The notes beneath the pieces were generated by a model, which saw only the letters and a list, made by a program, of their open reading frames with translations, did not search any database and was not told the origin of the DNA. From a virus, in IMG/VR virus record IMGVR_UViG_3300047408_000188, positions 1 through 52,066 of that record: 52,066 nucleotides of DNA; one strand, written 5' to 3'. Numbering within the stretch: the first letter of the stretch is position 1; each line of letters starts with the position of its first letter. Shown one piece after another: positions 5,643 through 12,981 of the stretch. The translations under genes and the position numbers were made by a program.

Positions 5643-7296
5643 TGGCGGGAACCTCCTTGGGTACGAGTCGATCCGCTGGTACGTCGCGGACCAGATTGAA
5701 CGTGTCAACGTCGGAGAGGGGCATCAGCGGCCAGTTCCGGTCGGGCCAGAACCCGCGGTTTTCCTGAGCGAACATGCCGAAGGCTTGGCGGAACGTGGCG
5801 CTCCACTTCTTGGACCTGGCCCGGTAGTACATCCGTTCCCAAACGGCCGGACTTGGCAGCACGATCTTTCCTGAACCGCCGCATTTCTCACAGGGAGCGT
5901 CTTTAACTTGCCCTGAACCCTTGCAGGGATAGCACGGAACCGGCAAAGACTTCGGTGCCGTGCGGCGAGGCTCGAACACGTCGCCGGTCATCTCGCGGAG
6001 GCTGCCGTCCGTGCTCACCACCGGCCGCGACCGCTTCTGGCCCGCTGGCAGTTCCCAGCCGCAGCCGCCGAACTTCTCCAGGCAGCGGGGCCCGAAAATC
6101 ACCGCTTTGCATCGCGGACACAGGCCGGGCTGCTTCGATGGGTCTTTGCGAAGGGCATCGGCCCGAAGGCCGTAGATCATGGTGTCGGTGGCGTCGAGTC
6201 GCCAGTGGCGGTCGGCGTTGAGGCTTCCGTGGCGCCACCAGTTGCCGCCGTGGTCTTGGACCGTAACGGATTGTAGACCAGGATAACTTCTGAGCAGTCG
6301 TCCGCCTGACTGTAGAAAAGTTCCGACGGAACCAAAGATTGTGGCAAAGATGCAATGAGCCAACCAAGGGCAATCAATGCCCTCTCGGAGCACGAATCTA
6401 TTCGTGAGAACGGGTATACTGCCATCTTTCGATCCCTCCAAAACGTCCTTCCGGGCTTCCCGGTCACTCTTGTAGAACTTACCGTCGATCCAGATGTCCT
6501 GCCCGTCAATGTGGGCCGAGCGAACGCCGCGCTTCGTGAACTGCTCCGCGAACCAGATGCTTTCCCCAACCCCCGGCGCGAACAGGATCGTCGGATTGTG
6601 CTCGGGGTTCAAGCGCTCGAACCACTCCCAGACGCGGCCCCAGATCGAGGGCGTCATGATCGCTTTGCGGGCTTGGTTCTCGCTCAGGTCTTTTCCTTCT
6701 TGGACTTTGAGGGCTCGAAGGGTGCGAACGGCCGGTTCATCAGGTCCAAAGTGTCTTGCAGCAACGAGAGCGCCGCAGTCTCGAAGACTTGTTGTTGTTC
6801 CCGCGACCACCAGTGCGGCATATAGACCCGCAAGACCAATAGGGGTTGCAGTGTAGCCAACGATCGCAGCCTCTCGGCTGTGATGGGCTTCGAGGATTGC
6901 GGCGGCTGTGTCTCCGATTTGGACATGAGCTTCATCCACCAAAACAAGGTCTGCGTTGTGTAGGTCCCACGTCTTCTTCTTCATCGACCGCGAGTGCTCG
7001 GTCTGGATCGAGCTGACCTGAAACGGATGGTCCCGCTCGTCCTCGTAGCCGGCCGCCCGAACGCCGTGGTACAGACCAGCGTCGAGAAAGACGTTGCTGG
7101 TCTGATCGAGGAGCATCCGGCGGTTGGTGTAGAGCACGACGCGCAACCGTCGGTCCAAGTAGTCCTTGGCCAGCATGGTCATCATTCGCGTCTTGCCGCC
7201 CCCGGTGGGCGAAGTGACACACAGACGGCGCTCGCCGCGGGCGATGGCGGCGAGCGTCTCGTTGTGTCCGCTCAGTTGGTGCGGCCAGGGGTCCAT
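5635..7296 (-). CDS. SF2 DEAH-type DNA/RNA helicase with C-terminal zinc fingers
   Basis: 553 residues. ATG at 7296 follows GAGGAGTAGGG; the upstream extension is rejected. Motif I SPTGGGKT (29-36), motif II DEAH (121-124), motif III TATP (149-152) and motif VI QSGGRLLR (329-336) define an UvsW/RecG-like superfamily 2 motor using ATP. The tail carries a Cys cluster (C393, C396, C405, C412) and then two C-x2-C-x-G-x-G units (455-462 and 469-476) like the DnaJ zinc finger, unusual in a helicase. With Erf and YqaJ upstream it probably drives branch migration or replication restart. Confidence 0.9.
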   Translation of the reverse strand: MDPWPHQLSGHNETLAAIARGERRLCVTSPTGGGKTRMMTMLAKDYLDRRLRVVLYTNRRMLLDQTSNVFLDAGLYHGVRAAGYEDERDHPFQVSSIQTEHSRSMKKKTWDLHNADLVLVDEAHVQIGDTAAAILEAHHSREAAIVGYTATPIGLAGLYAALVVAGTTTSLRDCGALVAARHFGPDEPAVRTLRALKVQEGKDLSENQARKAIMTPSIWGRVWEWFERLNPEHNPTILFAPGVGESIWFAEQFTKRGVRSAHIDGQDIWIDGKFYKSDREARKDVLEGSKDGSIPVLTNRFVLREGIDCPWLAHCIFATIFGSVGTFLQSGGRLLRSYPGLQSVTVQDHGGNWWRHGSLNADRHWRLDATDTMIYGLRADALRKDPSKQPGLCPRCKAVIFGPRCLEKFGGCGWELPAGQKRSRPVVSTDGSLREMTGDVFEPRRTAPKSLPVPCYPCKGSGQVKDAPCEKCGGSGKIVLPSPAVWERMYYRARSKKWSATFRQAFGMFAQENRGFWPDRNWPLMPLSDVDTFNLVRDVPADRLVPKEVPANA

Positions 7297-7298
7297 CC

Positions 7299-7610
7299 CT
7301 ACTCCTCGGATTCGCCGTTCGTCTCGGGTTCGGGCTTCTTCTTGCACTTCACATTCGACTTCGAGAGCACAACGACGATCAGCCCGTCCGGCGTCTCGTA
7401 GCGGTCAAGTCCTTGCTCCTTCATCTTCTCCAGCAGGTTGATCTTCGCGTCGTCCTCTTCCTTGGTGAGCCGCTGGCGCTCCAGCATGGCCGAGTAATAG
7501 GTGTCGGCGGCGTCATCAATGGCTTTGATGCGCGGCGGCTCCATACCGTCAAGGAACTGCTGCTTGGGGCGCTTCTCGCGAGTCTTCCGGGCTTTCTTGG
7601 TCGCGGTCAT
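7299..7610 (-). CDS. conserved phage protein of unknown function
   Basis: 103 residues. ATG at 7610 is coupled by a 4-nt overlap to the DUF3102 gene, with AAGGAG upstream. Basic N-terminus (TATKKARKTREKRPKQ), a helix (YYSAMLERQRLTKEEDDAK), then LDRYETPDGLIVVVLSK. I recognise this helix-plus-'YETPDGL' layout from small proteins beside phage recombinases, but no function is known. Confidence 0.75.
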   Translation of the reverse strand: MTATKKARKTREKRPKQQFLDGMEPPRIKAIDDAADTYYSAMLERQRLTKEEDDAKINLLEKMKEQGLDRYETPDGLIVVVLSKSNVKCKKKPEPETNGESEE

Positions 7611-8473
7611 ACGGTCTCCTTGTTACGGGCGTTTTTGGAAAGTTCCTTTTGCCACTGCTCTGCTTCCTTTTCGCACTCCTTGATCTTTCGAGTGATTCCC
7701 AGGTATTGGGGGCTCGGGATGATGATGTCGCCCTCCGAGGATCGGTGGGAGTCTCGCGTCATGCCGTACTGACGCGCCAAGTTGCCCAGTTCGTGTTCCG
7801 CCCTTCCAAGATGCTCGTTGAAGGCGCTGCGGTTGAAGACGGGGATAGGCGAGCCGTTCTTCGGGCCTGTCTGTCTTGGCCGGACGTTTCCCGTGTCGTC
7901 GCCTGCCTCACGGCTCGGTATGCCAGCAAAGTCTTCCTCGGTTCTGGTGATGGCGGCTAAGACGTGCATTCCTTCGATCAGTTTGGCGTTGAGGGCATGT
8001 TGCATGGCTTCATCCATCGCCTCAATGCGCGGGATTAGTCGCGGCGTGAAGTCCTGCACTCGGCAGCGAAGCTCGGGGATGAGCTTGTCGTGATAGCCGT
8101 TCTGGACTGGCACCGGAGCGGGCGTTTCGGTCGGCTCCCAGCGTGTTTCTTCCTCTTCCGGATCGTTGTCGCGGTTGCCGTTGATGACTTGCCACTGTTG
8201 TTCCAAATCGGTCGTAACGACCGTTTTGGCTAGTCGCATGTAACGGCGAGCCTGCTCGGCACTGAATTTGATGTTGTCCTTCATCCAAGCGGTCCAGTTT
8301 CCGTGGCCGACTTCCGCCTTGGCCAAGAGCAGCTGCTTGCCAGAGTGGCGGTAGTGCTCGGCCCCCTTTCTCTTGCAATCATCGCCGGCTTTGGTGGCCG
8401 CGTTGATTTCGGCCGCGAGGGCTTTCAGATCGACGGCTGAGCGGACAATGGCGGGCGGATTGGCTGGCTTCAT
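7607..8473 (-). CDS. DUF3102-like protein
   Basis: 288 residues from ATG at 8473 with GGAGGG upstream. Residues about 12-85 contain GKQLLLAKAEVGHGNWTAWM followed by FSAEQARRYMRLAKT, the DUF3102 pattern found in phage and plasmid proteins and thought to bind DNA. The remainder is polar and helical, ending in a coiled segment (ITRKIKECEKEAEQWQKELSK). The mRNA leader ahead of it has its own promoter and a terminator-like structure, so this gene and those downstream seem separately controlled. Confidence 0.75.
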   Translation of the reverse strand: MKPANPPAIVRSAVDLKALAAEINAATKAGDDCKRKGAEHYRHSGKQLLLAKAEVGHGNWTAWMKDNIKFSAEQARRYMRLAKTVVTTDLEQQWQVINGNRDNDPEEEETRWEPTETPAPVPVQNGYHDKLIPELRCRVQDFTPRLIPRIEAMDEAMQHALNAKLIEGMHVLAAITRTEEDFAGIPSREAGDDTGNVRPRQTGPKNGSPIPVFNRSAFNEHLGRAEHELGNLARQYGMTRDSHRSSEGDIIIPSPQYLGITRKIKECEKEAEQWQKELSKNARNKETV

Positions 8474-8607
8474 GGTCCCTCCATGAAAAGACGCGCCGCC
8501 GCCCGGTTGGTCCCACTGCTCGGACAGGAATTGCCCGGTGCGGCGGCGTGTTTCGGTTGTTCTCTTCTCTGGTAGTCCCGAGCAGTGGGACTGCAAGGGA
8601 GAGACTA
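8474..8607 (-). promoter_or_regulatory. candidate attenuator/structured leader upstream of the DUF3102 gene
   Basis: Read on the minus strand, four segments come in the order B' (8591-8578), A' (8551-8540), B (8523-8510), A (8502-8491). A'/A form a 9-bp GC stem extended by CCGG/CCGG after a bulge, followed by CTTTTC (8490-8485): an intrinsic terminator just ahead of the GGAGGG ribosome site. B lies in that terminator's loop and is perfectly complementary over 14 bp to B'. B' can instead form a local GTCCC/GGGAC hairpin. The layout fits a switch between antiterminated and terminated forms. Confidence 0.5.
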
Positions 8608-8630
8608 GCTGAGATGGGAGCGGCCGTCAA
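8602..8630 (-). promoter_or_regulatory. sigma70-like promoter within the early operon
   Basis: On the minus strand TTGACG (8630-8625) and TAGTCT (8607-8602) are separated by 17 bp. The -35 is 5/6 to consensus and the -10 is weak (3/6). It would start transcription near 8595, at the beginning of the structured leader. Confidence 0.4.
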
Positions 8631-8857
8631 GCAGAAGGCGGTTCCTTGGCCTGGACGAGCATGGCATCGGCGTACTTAAACGCCCATCGCGAAGCCTTCT
8701 TTTCGTCGGCGAGGTTCGTGTCGTCGCCGGCGCATGAGGCGAGGATGCCTTGCAGTGCCATCCCCGCGTACCACTCACGCATCGACATGCCTTCGTCGCG
8801 CATGTCCTCATTCAGCGTCCACGGAAAAGCCGGATCGTTGCCGTTCTGGTGTCTCAT
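8627..8857 (-). CDS. conserved small phage protein (GMSMREWYAG motif)
   Basis: 76 residues. ATG at 8857 follows AAGGAGAAGCAGC and overlaps the exonuclease stop by 4 nt. The motif EGMSMREWYAGMALQGILAS followed by AFKYADAMLVQ is common in small proteins next to phage recombination or replication genes. The function is unknown. Confidence 0.8.
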   Translation of the reverse strand: MRHQNGNDPAFPWTLNEDMRDEGMSMREWYAGMALQGILASCAGDDTNLADEKKASRWAFKYADAMLVQAKEPPSA

Positions 8858-9501
8858 GCTGCTTCTCCTTTAGGGCGAATCTTCTGCAAAAGGGTCTGGT
8901 AACGCTCCCAGAACGCATCGAGGGCCTCGGCGAGCCGCTTGGTGTAGTCGTCGGGAATGACGTTCACCGCGAAGTGCGGAAGGCCGGGGCAATAGCTAAC
9001 GAAGTCCCACCACTCAAACGGCAGGGTCGGGTCGATGATGGCGAGGGCCAGTGGGCCGTGAACTTGGGTCTTGTACTCGGCGGGCAGAACGCCGTCGAGC
9101 TTGTAGCGAACCTGGGTCTTTCCCTGCGGGCATTTCAGTTCCAAGCCGCCATTCGTGCCGATCAGCCCATCAGGAGAGAACCCAAAGCGCCCATCGTCTG
9201 TGGTGCAGAACCCCACCTGCTGCACGTCGCAATCCGTCTCCAGTTCGTACCAGCGTCGGGCCTCGGCCTCGGTGTTCTTCCCATGCTCCATCGCGCGGTT
9301 GGTGGGCTTGCCGCCGAAGAGTTCGGCCATCGAGCCGGGGTAGTGCAGCTCCGCGATCAGGTCGCAGATTAGGTCGTCGGCTTGGGCGCTGAGTTTCATC
9401 GTCTTGGCGGTCAAGATGCGGTCGAAGCGACTGGCGGTGGGGACGCCTCGGTGCAGTTCGCACCACTGCTCGCCGCCCTGTTCGCAATTGAAGGTCTTCA
9501 T
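8854..9501 (-). CDS. YqaJ/lambda-Exo-type exonuclease
   Basis: 215 residues, ATG at 9501 with AAGGAG upstream. Motifs: GVPTASRFDRILT (19-31), the acidic EHGKNTEAEAR helix (72-82), GFSPDGLIG (107-115, catalytic D111) and GGLELKCP (118-125, E121 and K123). This is the lambda-exonuclease/YqaJ fold, which resects double-stranded ends 5' to 3' to leave ssDNA for an annealing protein. The annealing partner (Erf-type) is two genes upstream in the same operon, making a Red-like two-component recombination system. Confidence 0.9.
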   Translation of the reverse strand: MKTFNCEQGGEQWCELHRGVPTASRFDRILTAKTMKLSAQADDLICDLIAELHYPGSMAELFGGKPTNRAMEHGKNTEAEARRWYELETDCDVQQVGFCTTDDGRFGFSPDGLIGTNGGLELKCPQGKTQVRYKLDGVLPAEYKTQVHGPLALAIIDPTLPFEWWDFVSYCPGLPHFAVNVIPDDYTKRLAEALDAFWERYQTLLQKIRPKGEAA

Positions 9502-9938
9502 GATGGCGTCTCCTTATTCAACCGTATCGCTATCTCACCACTGCCAGGGCAAGGTCCGCTCCCGCAGTCATGCTGCGGAGTCTCTGTTACGCCGTGGCCG
9601 AAGACGAATTTCTTGTCGCAATATGGACAGGCGAAAGTCGGCATCTTTGCCAACTCAGACAAAGATCGTTGACGTTGCTCTTCCAACTTGGCGCTGGCAT
9701 CCCCTGGCCGGTCTCCTAGGAGGTTGATGGATTCGGCGATGCCGAGACGGTGCCAGACGCCAAGTTTCGGAAGATGCACGTCCGGGTTTTTCTCGAACTG
9801 TCGGCAGCGCTCCACGAGCTTCGGGACGTGGGTTTGTCCCCAGTGCCGGATGGTTCCACACCGCGGACACAGGAAAAGCTTTTCGTCTTCCATGACTCCC
9901 AGGCATTCCATCGTGTGATCGCACGTTGGACAACTCAT
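9498..9938 (-). CDS. double zinc-ribbon protein
   Basis: 146 residues, ATG at 9938 behind GGGGAGGGG, with 4-nt overlaps on both sides. The N-terminal ribbon is CPTC ... CPRCG (residues 3-6 and 24-28) and the C-terminal one is CPYC ... H-x-C, with further Cys in DCGSGPCPGSG. The linker is helical. Sits between the annealing protein and exonuclease genes, so a role in loading or coordinating recombination proteins is plausible but unproven. Confidence 0.75.
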   Translation of the reverse strand: MSCPTCDHTMECLGVMEDEKLFLCPRCGTIRHWGQTHVPKLVERCRQFEKNPDVHLPKLGVWHRLGIAESINLLGDRPGDASAKLEEQRQRSLSELAKMPTFACPYCDKKFVFGHGVTETPQHDCGSGPCPGSGEIAIRLNKETPS

Positions 9939-10702
9939 GCTGCCCCTCCCTTCGCCGGCTCCCGGCGCTTCCTGGCGAGGTAGGAGACGGCCTCAACGAA
10001 TTGCTTCTGAGACAACTGATCGAGCGTTTCGACTTGGCACCAGGCGTAGAACTTCTTGAGGTTAACCGGGCGGCCAAGGCGTTCCAGTTCATCAAAGGCT
10101 TCGTTGAGGACCTGGATTTGCTCGGGCGTGATCGAAGACTGGCCGTTGCCGTCCTTGTCTGCCCCCTGGATCGGGATGTTGAAGTACAGGCGGAGCATAT
10201 CCCTCTGGCAGTACGAGCCGCTGCTGACGGTGCCCTGGAGCGGGTTCATGCTGGAGCCGCCCTTGGCCCCAACGCCATCCCGGGCGTACTCGCCGTGCCG
10301 CGTGTCAACATGGCCGTCCCGGTGACGGACGGTCATGACGAAATGCACGTTGCCCTCGGTCCAAGGCTTGTCCTGGCTGAAACTGACCGAGAACCCGTGC
10401 TTCGTGTACACGGGCTTGGCGACGGAGACCACGGCGGCCAGTTCCGCGTACATCTTCTTGGTGTGGTCGTTCTCCAGGTTCTTGATGACGGCCGGCATCT
10501 CAGCCTGGGCGTCGTTGAGCGCGATGTTGAAGGCTTCAAGGGCTCGCCGGTCGGCGAGGTGTTCGGCCAGCTCGATGAGCTTGCCCAGCTTGTCGGGGTC
10601 GTAGCCCTTATCCAAAGCCTTGTCGATCATCACGATCTCCGGCTTGGACGGCGGGGCGAACATGGTGGGCGGTTGCGGCTGTTCTTCAAAGGTGGCGGTC
10701 AA
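9935..10702 (-). CDS. erf: Erf-family single-strand annealing protein
   Basis: 255 residues from TTG at 10702, preceded by AAGGAGACAGC; longer starts lack a ribosome site. Residues about 60-190 carry the ERF pattern: HTKKMYAELAAVVSVAKPVYTKHGFSVSF, then TVRHRDGHVDT, and further on SSGSYCQRDMLRLYFNI. P22 Erf-type proteins form rings on ssDNA and anneal complementary strands, promoting genome circularisation and recombination-dependent replication. The C-terminal third is a separate helical domain. Works with the YqaJ-type exonuclease downstream. Confidence 0.88.
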   Translation of the reverse strand: MTATFEEQPQPPTMFAPPSKPEIVMIDKALDKGYDPDKLGKLIELAEHLADRRALEAFNIALNDAQAEMPAVIKNLENDHTKKMYAELAAVVSVAKPVYTKHGFSVSFSQDKPWTEGNVHFVMTVRHRDGHVDTRHGEYARDGVGAKGGSSMNPLQGTVSSGSYCQRDMLRLYFNIPIQGADKDGNGQSSITPEQIQVLNEAFDELERLGRPVNLKKFYAWCQVETLDQLSQKQFVEAVSYLARKRREPAKGGAA

Positions 10703-10835
10703 AGCTGTCTCCTTGAAAGTTGCCGCTGACGTTGCCGGCTCGTCAGCAGCGGTATAACTCCTGCCGGGGAGTCCCGAACCCGTCGGGCCGGTTGCCTTGA
10801 GCCGGCAAACTGCCTGCCTGTTAGGGTCGGTAGGC
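10703..10835 (-). promoter_or_regulatory. structured leader before the Erf gene
   Basis: 133 nt with no gene. On the minus strand it contains GCCGGCTC and GAGCCGGC arms about 60 nt apart, an internal CCCGA/TCGGG hairpin, and a hairpin with TGACG/CGTCA and flanking CCGC/GCGG arms ending about 15 nt before AAGGAG. It may modulate Erf translation. No T-run is present. Confidence 0.35.
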
Positions 10836-11207
10836 TTAGACACCGGATTTGGCCAGAAGCGGTTCGTCACAGCTCCAGGTCTGCTCCTCGACCTCAACCG
10901 TCTCCTCGCCGTCTTGAATCATCTTGGGCCGGGTGACGGTCTTCTTGGTGATCTCCAGCTTGCAGACCTGCTCGCGCCGAATGTTGAACTCCAGATCGAC
11001 GCCCCCGCCGAATTGCTTGCGGAGCCAGAAGTAATCACCGCTCCAGTGTTTCGTGACAGGGCCATGCTCCCTGGCGATTGCGGCAAGCTCCTCTTTGTCC
11101 GAAACAAAGAGGTTGAAGTTGGGATTCGGAAGGTAGAACTTTGGGTTCTGTTCCAAGAAGTCAGCCAAAGCCCGAAGGCCAGCAACAACTTCGGCTGTGT
11201 TCACCAT
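10836..11207 (-). CDS. hypothetical protein, first gene of the early operon
   Basis: 123 residues from ATG at 11207 with GGGAGACG upstream. The start (EVVAGLRALADFLEQNPKF) followed by NLFVSDKEELAAIAREHG, FWLRKQFGG and INIRR-type VCKLEI strands resembles small proteins of actinobacteria and their phages that have no assigned function. It is the first gene after the divergent control region shared with the integrase. Confidence 0.7.
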   Translation of the reverse strand: MVNTAEVVAGLRALADFLEQNPKFYLPNPNFNLFVSDKEELAAIAREHGPVTKHWSGDYFWLRKQFGGGVDLEFNIRREQVCKLEITKKTVTRPKMIQDGEETVEVEEQTWSCDEPLLAKSGV

Positions 11208-11232
11208 TGCTGCGTCTCCCTGTGAAAAGAAT

Positions 11233-11260
11233 TTGACACTTCGTAACTCGGAGTTAGACT
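11233..11260 (+). promoter_or_regulatory. integrase promoter with internal operator
   Basis: TTGACA (11233-11238, perfect -35) is followed 16 bp later by TAGACT (11255-11260, 4/6). Between and overlapping them lies the palindrome TAACTCGGAGTTA (11244-11256). That placement is typical of a repressor or autoregulatory operator. Confidence 0.5.
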
Positions 11261-11264
11261 GTAT

Positions 11265-11301
11265 CTCGCTGGGCGCCGGCAACGAGCCGGCGCCCAGCGA
11301 G
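11265..11301. repeat. 16-bp perfect inverted repeat (strong hairpin/cruciform)
   Basis: 11265-11280 is the exact reverse complement of 11286-11301, with loop AACGA. It lies between the integrase promoter and its ribosome site, in the divergent region, so in integrase mRNA it would form a very stable 5' hairpin. No T-run follows on either side, so a simple terminator role is unlikely. An int expression control or protein-binding site is more plausible. Confidence 0.7.
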
Positions 11302-11337
11302 TGAAGCCTCCATGCGGGTAGCACCACTGGAGGCACA

Positions 11338-12279
11338 ATGCCCAGCAACCCATCTCACGTCCCAATCGCTGCCATGAAAGTCAACGAAGTCTGCGCGCTT
11401 TACCTGCGCCACTGCGAGGTAGAGGGCACCCATTGTCCCGCGGCCCGTGAAGATCGGCTCCGCACCCTTGCGATGTTCGTCAAAGTCCACGGAGAGCGCA
11501 CCATCGCCGAGTGCCGACCGTTCCACCTGGCCGACTTCATCGAGAACAACCCGCGTTGGAAAAGCACCGCCACAAGGCGGGCGAAATGTAACGAAGTCCG
11601 GGCCTGCTTCGAGTGGGCCCACCGTGGCGAGAGAATCGAACGCAACCCCTTCAAGAGCGTGCGCTACGCCGAGGCAGAACGCCGGCCCGACATGCCGGAC
11701 GACACCCTCGACCGCATCGCCCAGCTCAGCAACAAGCCCTTTGAGCGGGTCGTGCGGTTCCTGCGCCTGACCGGGGCCCGTCTGGGCGAACTGTGTGAGG
11801 CGGTCTGGAAGGACGTTGACCTGGAGCGCGGCATCTGGATCATCCCGAAGCACAAGACGCGGAAATACACCGGCAAGGCCAAGGTGATTGCACTGGTGCC
11901 TGAGGCGGTTGCTCTGCTTCGGGTTATGACACCAACAGGTGCAGGTGGCGTCTGCGCAGGTGTCGTGCTCGCCCCAACTGCAAGCAAAGCTGAAACGCTG
12001 TTCCTGAACACCCGCGGCCGTCCCTGGAACCGACGCACCCTGGGCCAGCAGCTCCGCAGGATGAAGCAGCGGCACGGCATCGACACCAAGGCGAGCCTGC
12101 ACGGCATCCGGCACAGGTTCGGGACGTGTGCCGTGGCGAACAAGGCCCCGATTAAGCTCATCTCGATGCAGTTGGGGCACTCGACAGTTCAAGTCACCGA
12201 GCGGTACTACTGCGACCTGACGAACGAATTGGACGCCATCAGGGATGCGGCTCGGCTGGCGTTGCCGAAGGTGGGATAA
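11338..12279 (+). CDS. int: tyrosine integrase
   Basis: 313 residues; ATG at 11338 behind CTGGAGG. An N-terminal SAM-like core-binding domain (about 12-105) precedes the catalytic domain. The active-site set is complete: R148 (TGARLGE), K in the beta-hairpin HKTRKYTGKAK (about 172-182), H255-x-x-R258 (LHGIRHRF), H281 (QLGHS) and Y290/Y291 (TERYY). It catalyses site-specific recombination between attP and a host attB. Length and layout are those of phage/ICE integrases lacking a large arm-binding domain. A tRNA-Val gene lies 600 bp downstream. Confidence 0.93.
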   Translation: MPSNPSHVPIAAMKVNEVCALYLRHCEVEGTHCPAAREDRLRTLAMFVKVHGERTIAECRPFHLADFIENNPRWKSTATRRAKCNEVRACFEWAHRGERIERNPFKSVRYAEAERRPDMPDDTLDRIAQLSNKPFERVVRFLRLTGARLGELCEAVWKDVDLERGIWIIPKHKTRKYTGKAKVIALVPEAVALLRVMTPTGAGGVCAGVVLAPTASKAETLFLNTRGRPWNRRTLGQQLRRMKQRHGIDTKASLHGIRHRFGTCAVANKAPIKLISMQLGHSTVQVTERYYCDLTNELDAIRDAARLALPKVG

Positions 12280-12287
12280 GCAAAAGG

Positions 12288-12379
12288 GCGAGCCGGCCGG
12301 TGTTTCATGGCTAAGCACACGTTTTGGGATGTGAACAGCGTTGCAGGTTCTCCCTGCACACCATGCCGACCGGCTCGCC
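12288..12379. repeat. 10-bp inverted repeat downstream of integrase
   Basis: GGCGAGCCGG (12288-12297) and CCGGCTCGCC (12370-12379) are exact inverted copies 72 bp apart. A second small hairpin follows (CCACCC 12390-12395 with GGGTGG 12401-12406). They sit between the ends of two convergent genes. A termination or attachment-site role is possible; there is no T-run. Confidence 0.4.
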
Positions 12380-12409
12380 GCGTTGCTTTCCACCCGCGAA
12401 GGGTGGGGT

Positions 12410-12595
12410 TCACTGCTTCGCGATCGCTTCTGCAACCGCGATTGCTTGCAGTATTTCGTCTGGTGCAAGTTGCATGTCGTACTCTTGGGTTCGTAGATCG
12501 TCAGCCAGTTGAGCCGCCGCTGGCTTCCTTGGCACGCCATGACATTTCCACTGAACCGAAAGCTCGCTCTCAACCCAGGCAATTGCATCGAACAT
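12410..12595 (-). CDS. hypothetical small protein
   Basis: 61 residues from ATG at 12595, with only a weak GGATGGAAG upstream. The sequence is balanced and amphipathic (DAIAWVESELSVQW, then APDEILQAIAVAEAIAK), which favours a real gene, but no family is recognised and the codon support is modest. Convergent with the integrase. Confidence 0.45.
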   Translation of the reverse strand: MFDAIAWVESELSVQWKCHGVPRKPAAAQLADDLRTQEYDMQLAPDEILQAIAVAEAIAKQ

Positions 12596-12881
12596 AAGAC
12601 TTCCATCCTGAGTGTTTGGGAATCAAATGCCGGTCTCTCCCGGCTGTCACCCCTGCTTGCTACCCCGCGGCACCTGCCGCCGCTTGGCGTATCGGCTTGT
12701 GACTGAGCTGGACTCAGGGCCGAGTTAGCCTTGCTGGTGGTCTTACGGTGGAGGTCGTCGGGATACCCTGCCGCGACTATGGACCCATCGAAGGCCCCGG
12801 CAGGGCTGCTCTCGTTGTGTTCTTTGCTGCTTGTGAGGTTTGCAGCGGAATGAGTGTCGCGCTCACACGGTGGAACGCAGG

Positions 12882-12954
12882 GGTCCGTTAGCGCAGTTGG
12901 TAGCGCACCTGGATCACACCCAGGGGGTCGCAGGTTCGAGCCCTGCACGGACCA
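12882..12954 (+). tRNA. tRNA-Val (anticodon CAC)
   Basis: Full cloverleaf: acceptor GGTCCGT (12882-12888) with ACGGACC (12947-12953); D stem GCGC/GCGC (12891-12894, 12903-12906); anticodon stem CCTGG/CCAGG around loop ATCACAC (12913-12919), giving CAC at 12915-12917; T stem GCAGG/CCTGC with TTCGAGC loop; discriminator A at 12954. CCA is not encoded. Reads GUG codons, frequent in this GC-rich genome. Its closeness to the integrase also makes it a candidate attP-linked tRNA. Confidence 0.95.
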
Positions 12955-12981
12955 GTCGGCTTGTTGATCGTTCTTCATGGA

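Noticed and set aside
11254-12978. 574-residue open frame on the minus strand
   Set aside because: It is antisense to the integrase and to the tRNA. Its QGSNLRPPGCDPGALPT-like segment is the usual artefact of translating a tRNA gene backwards.
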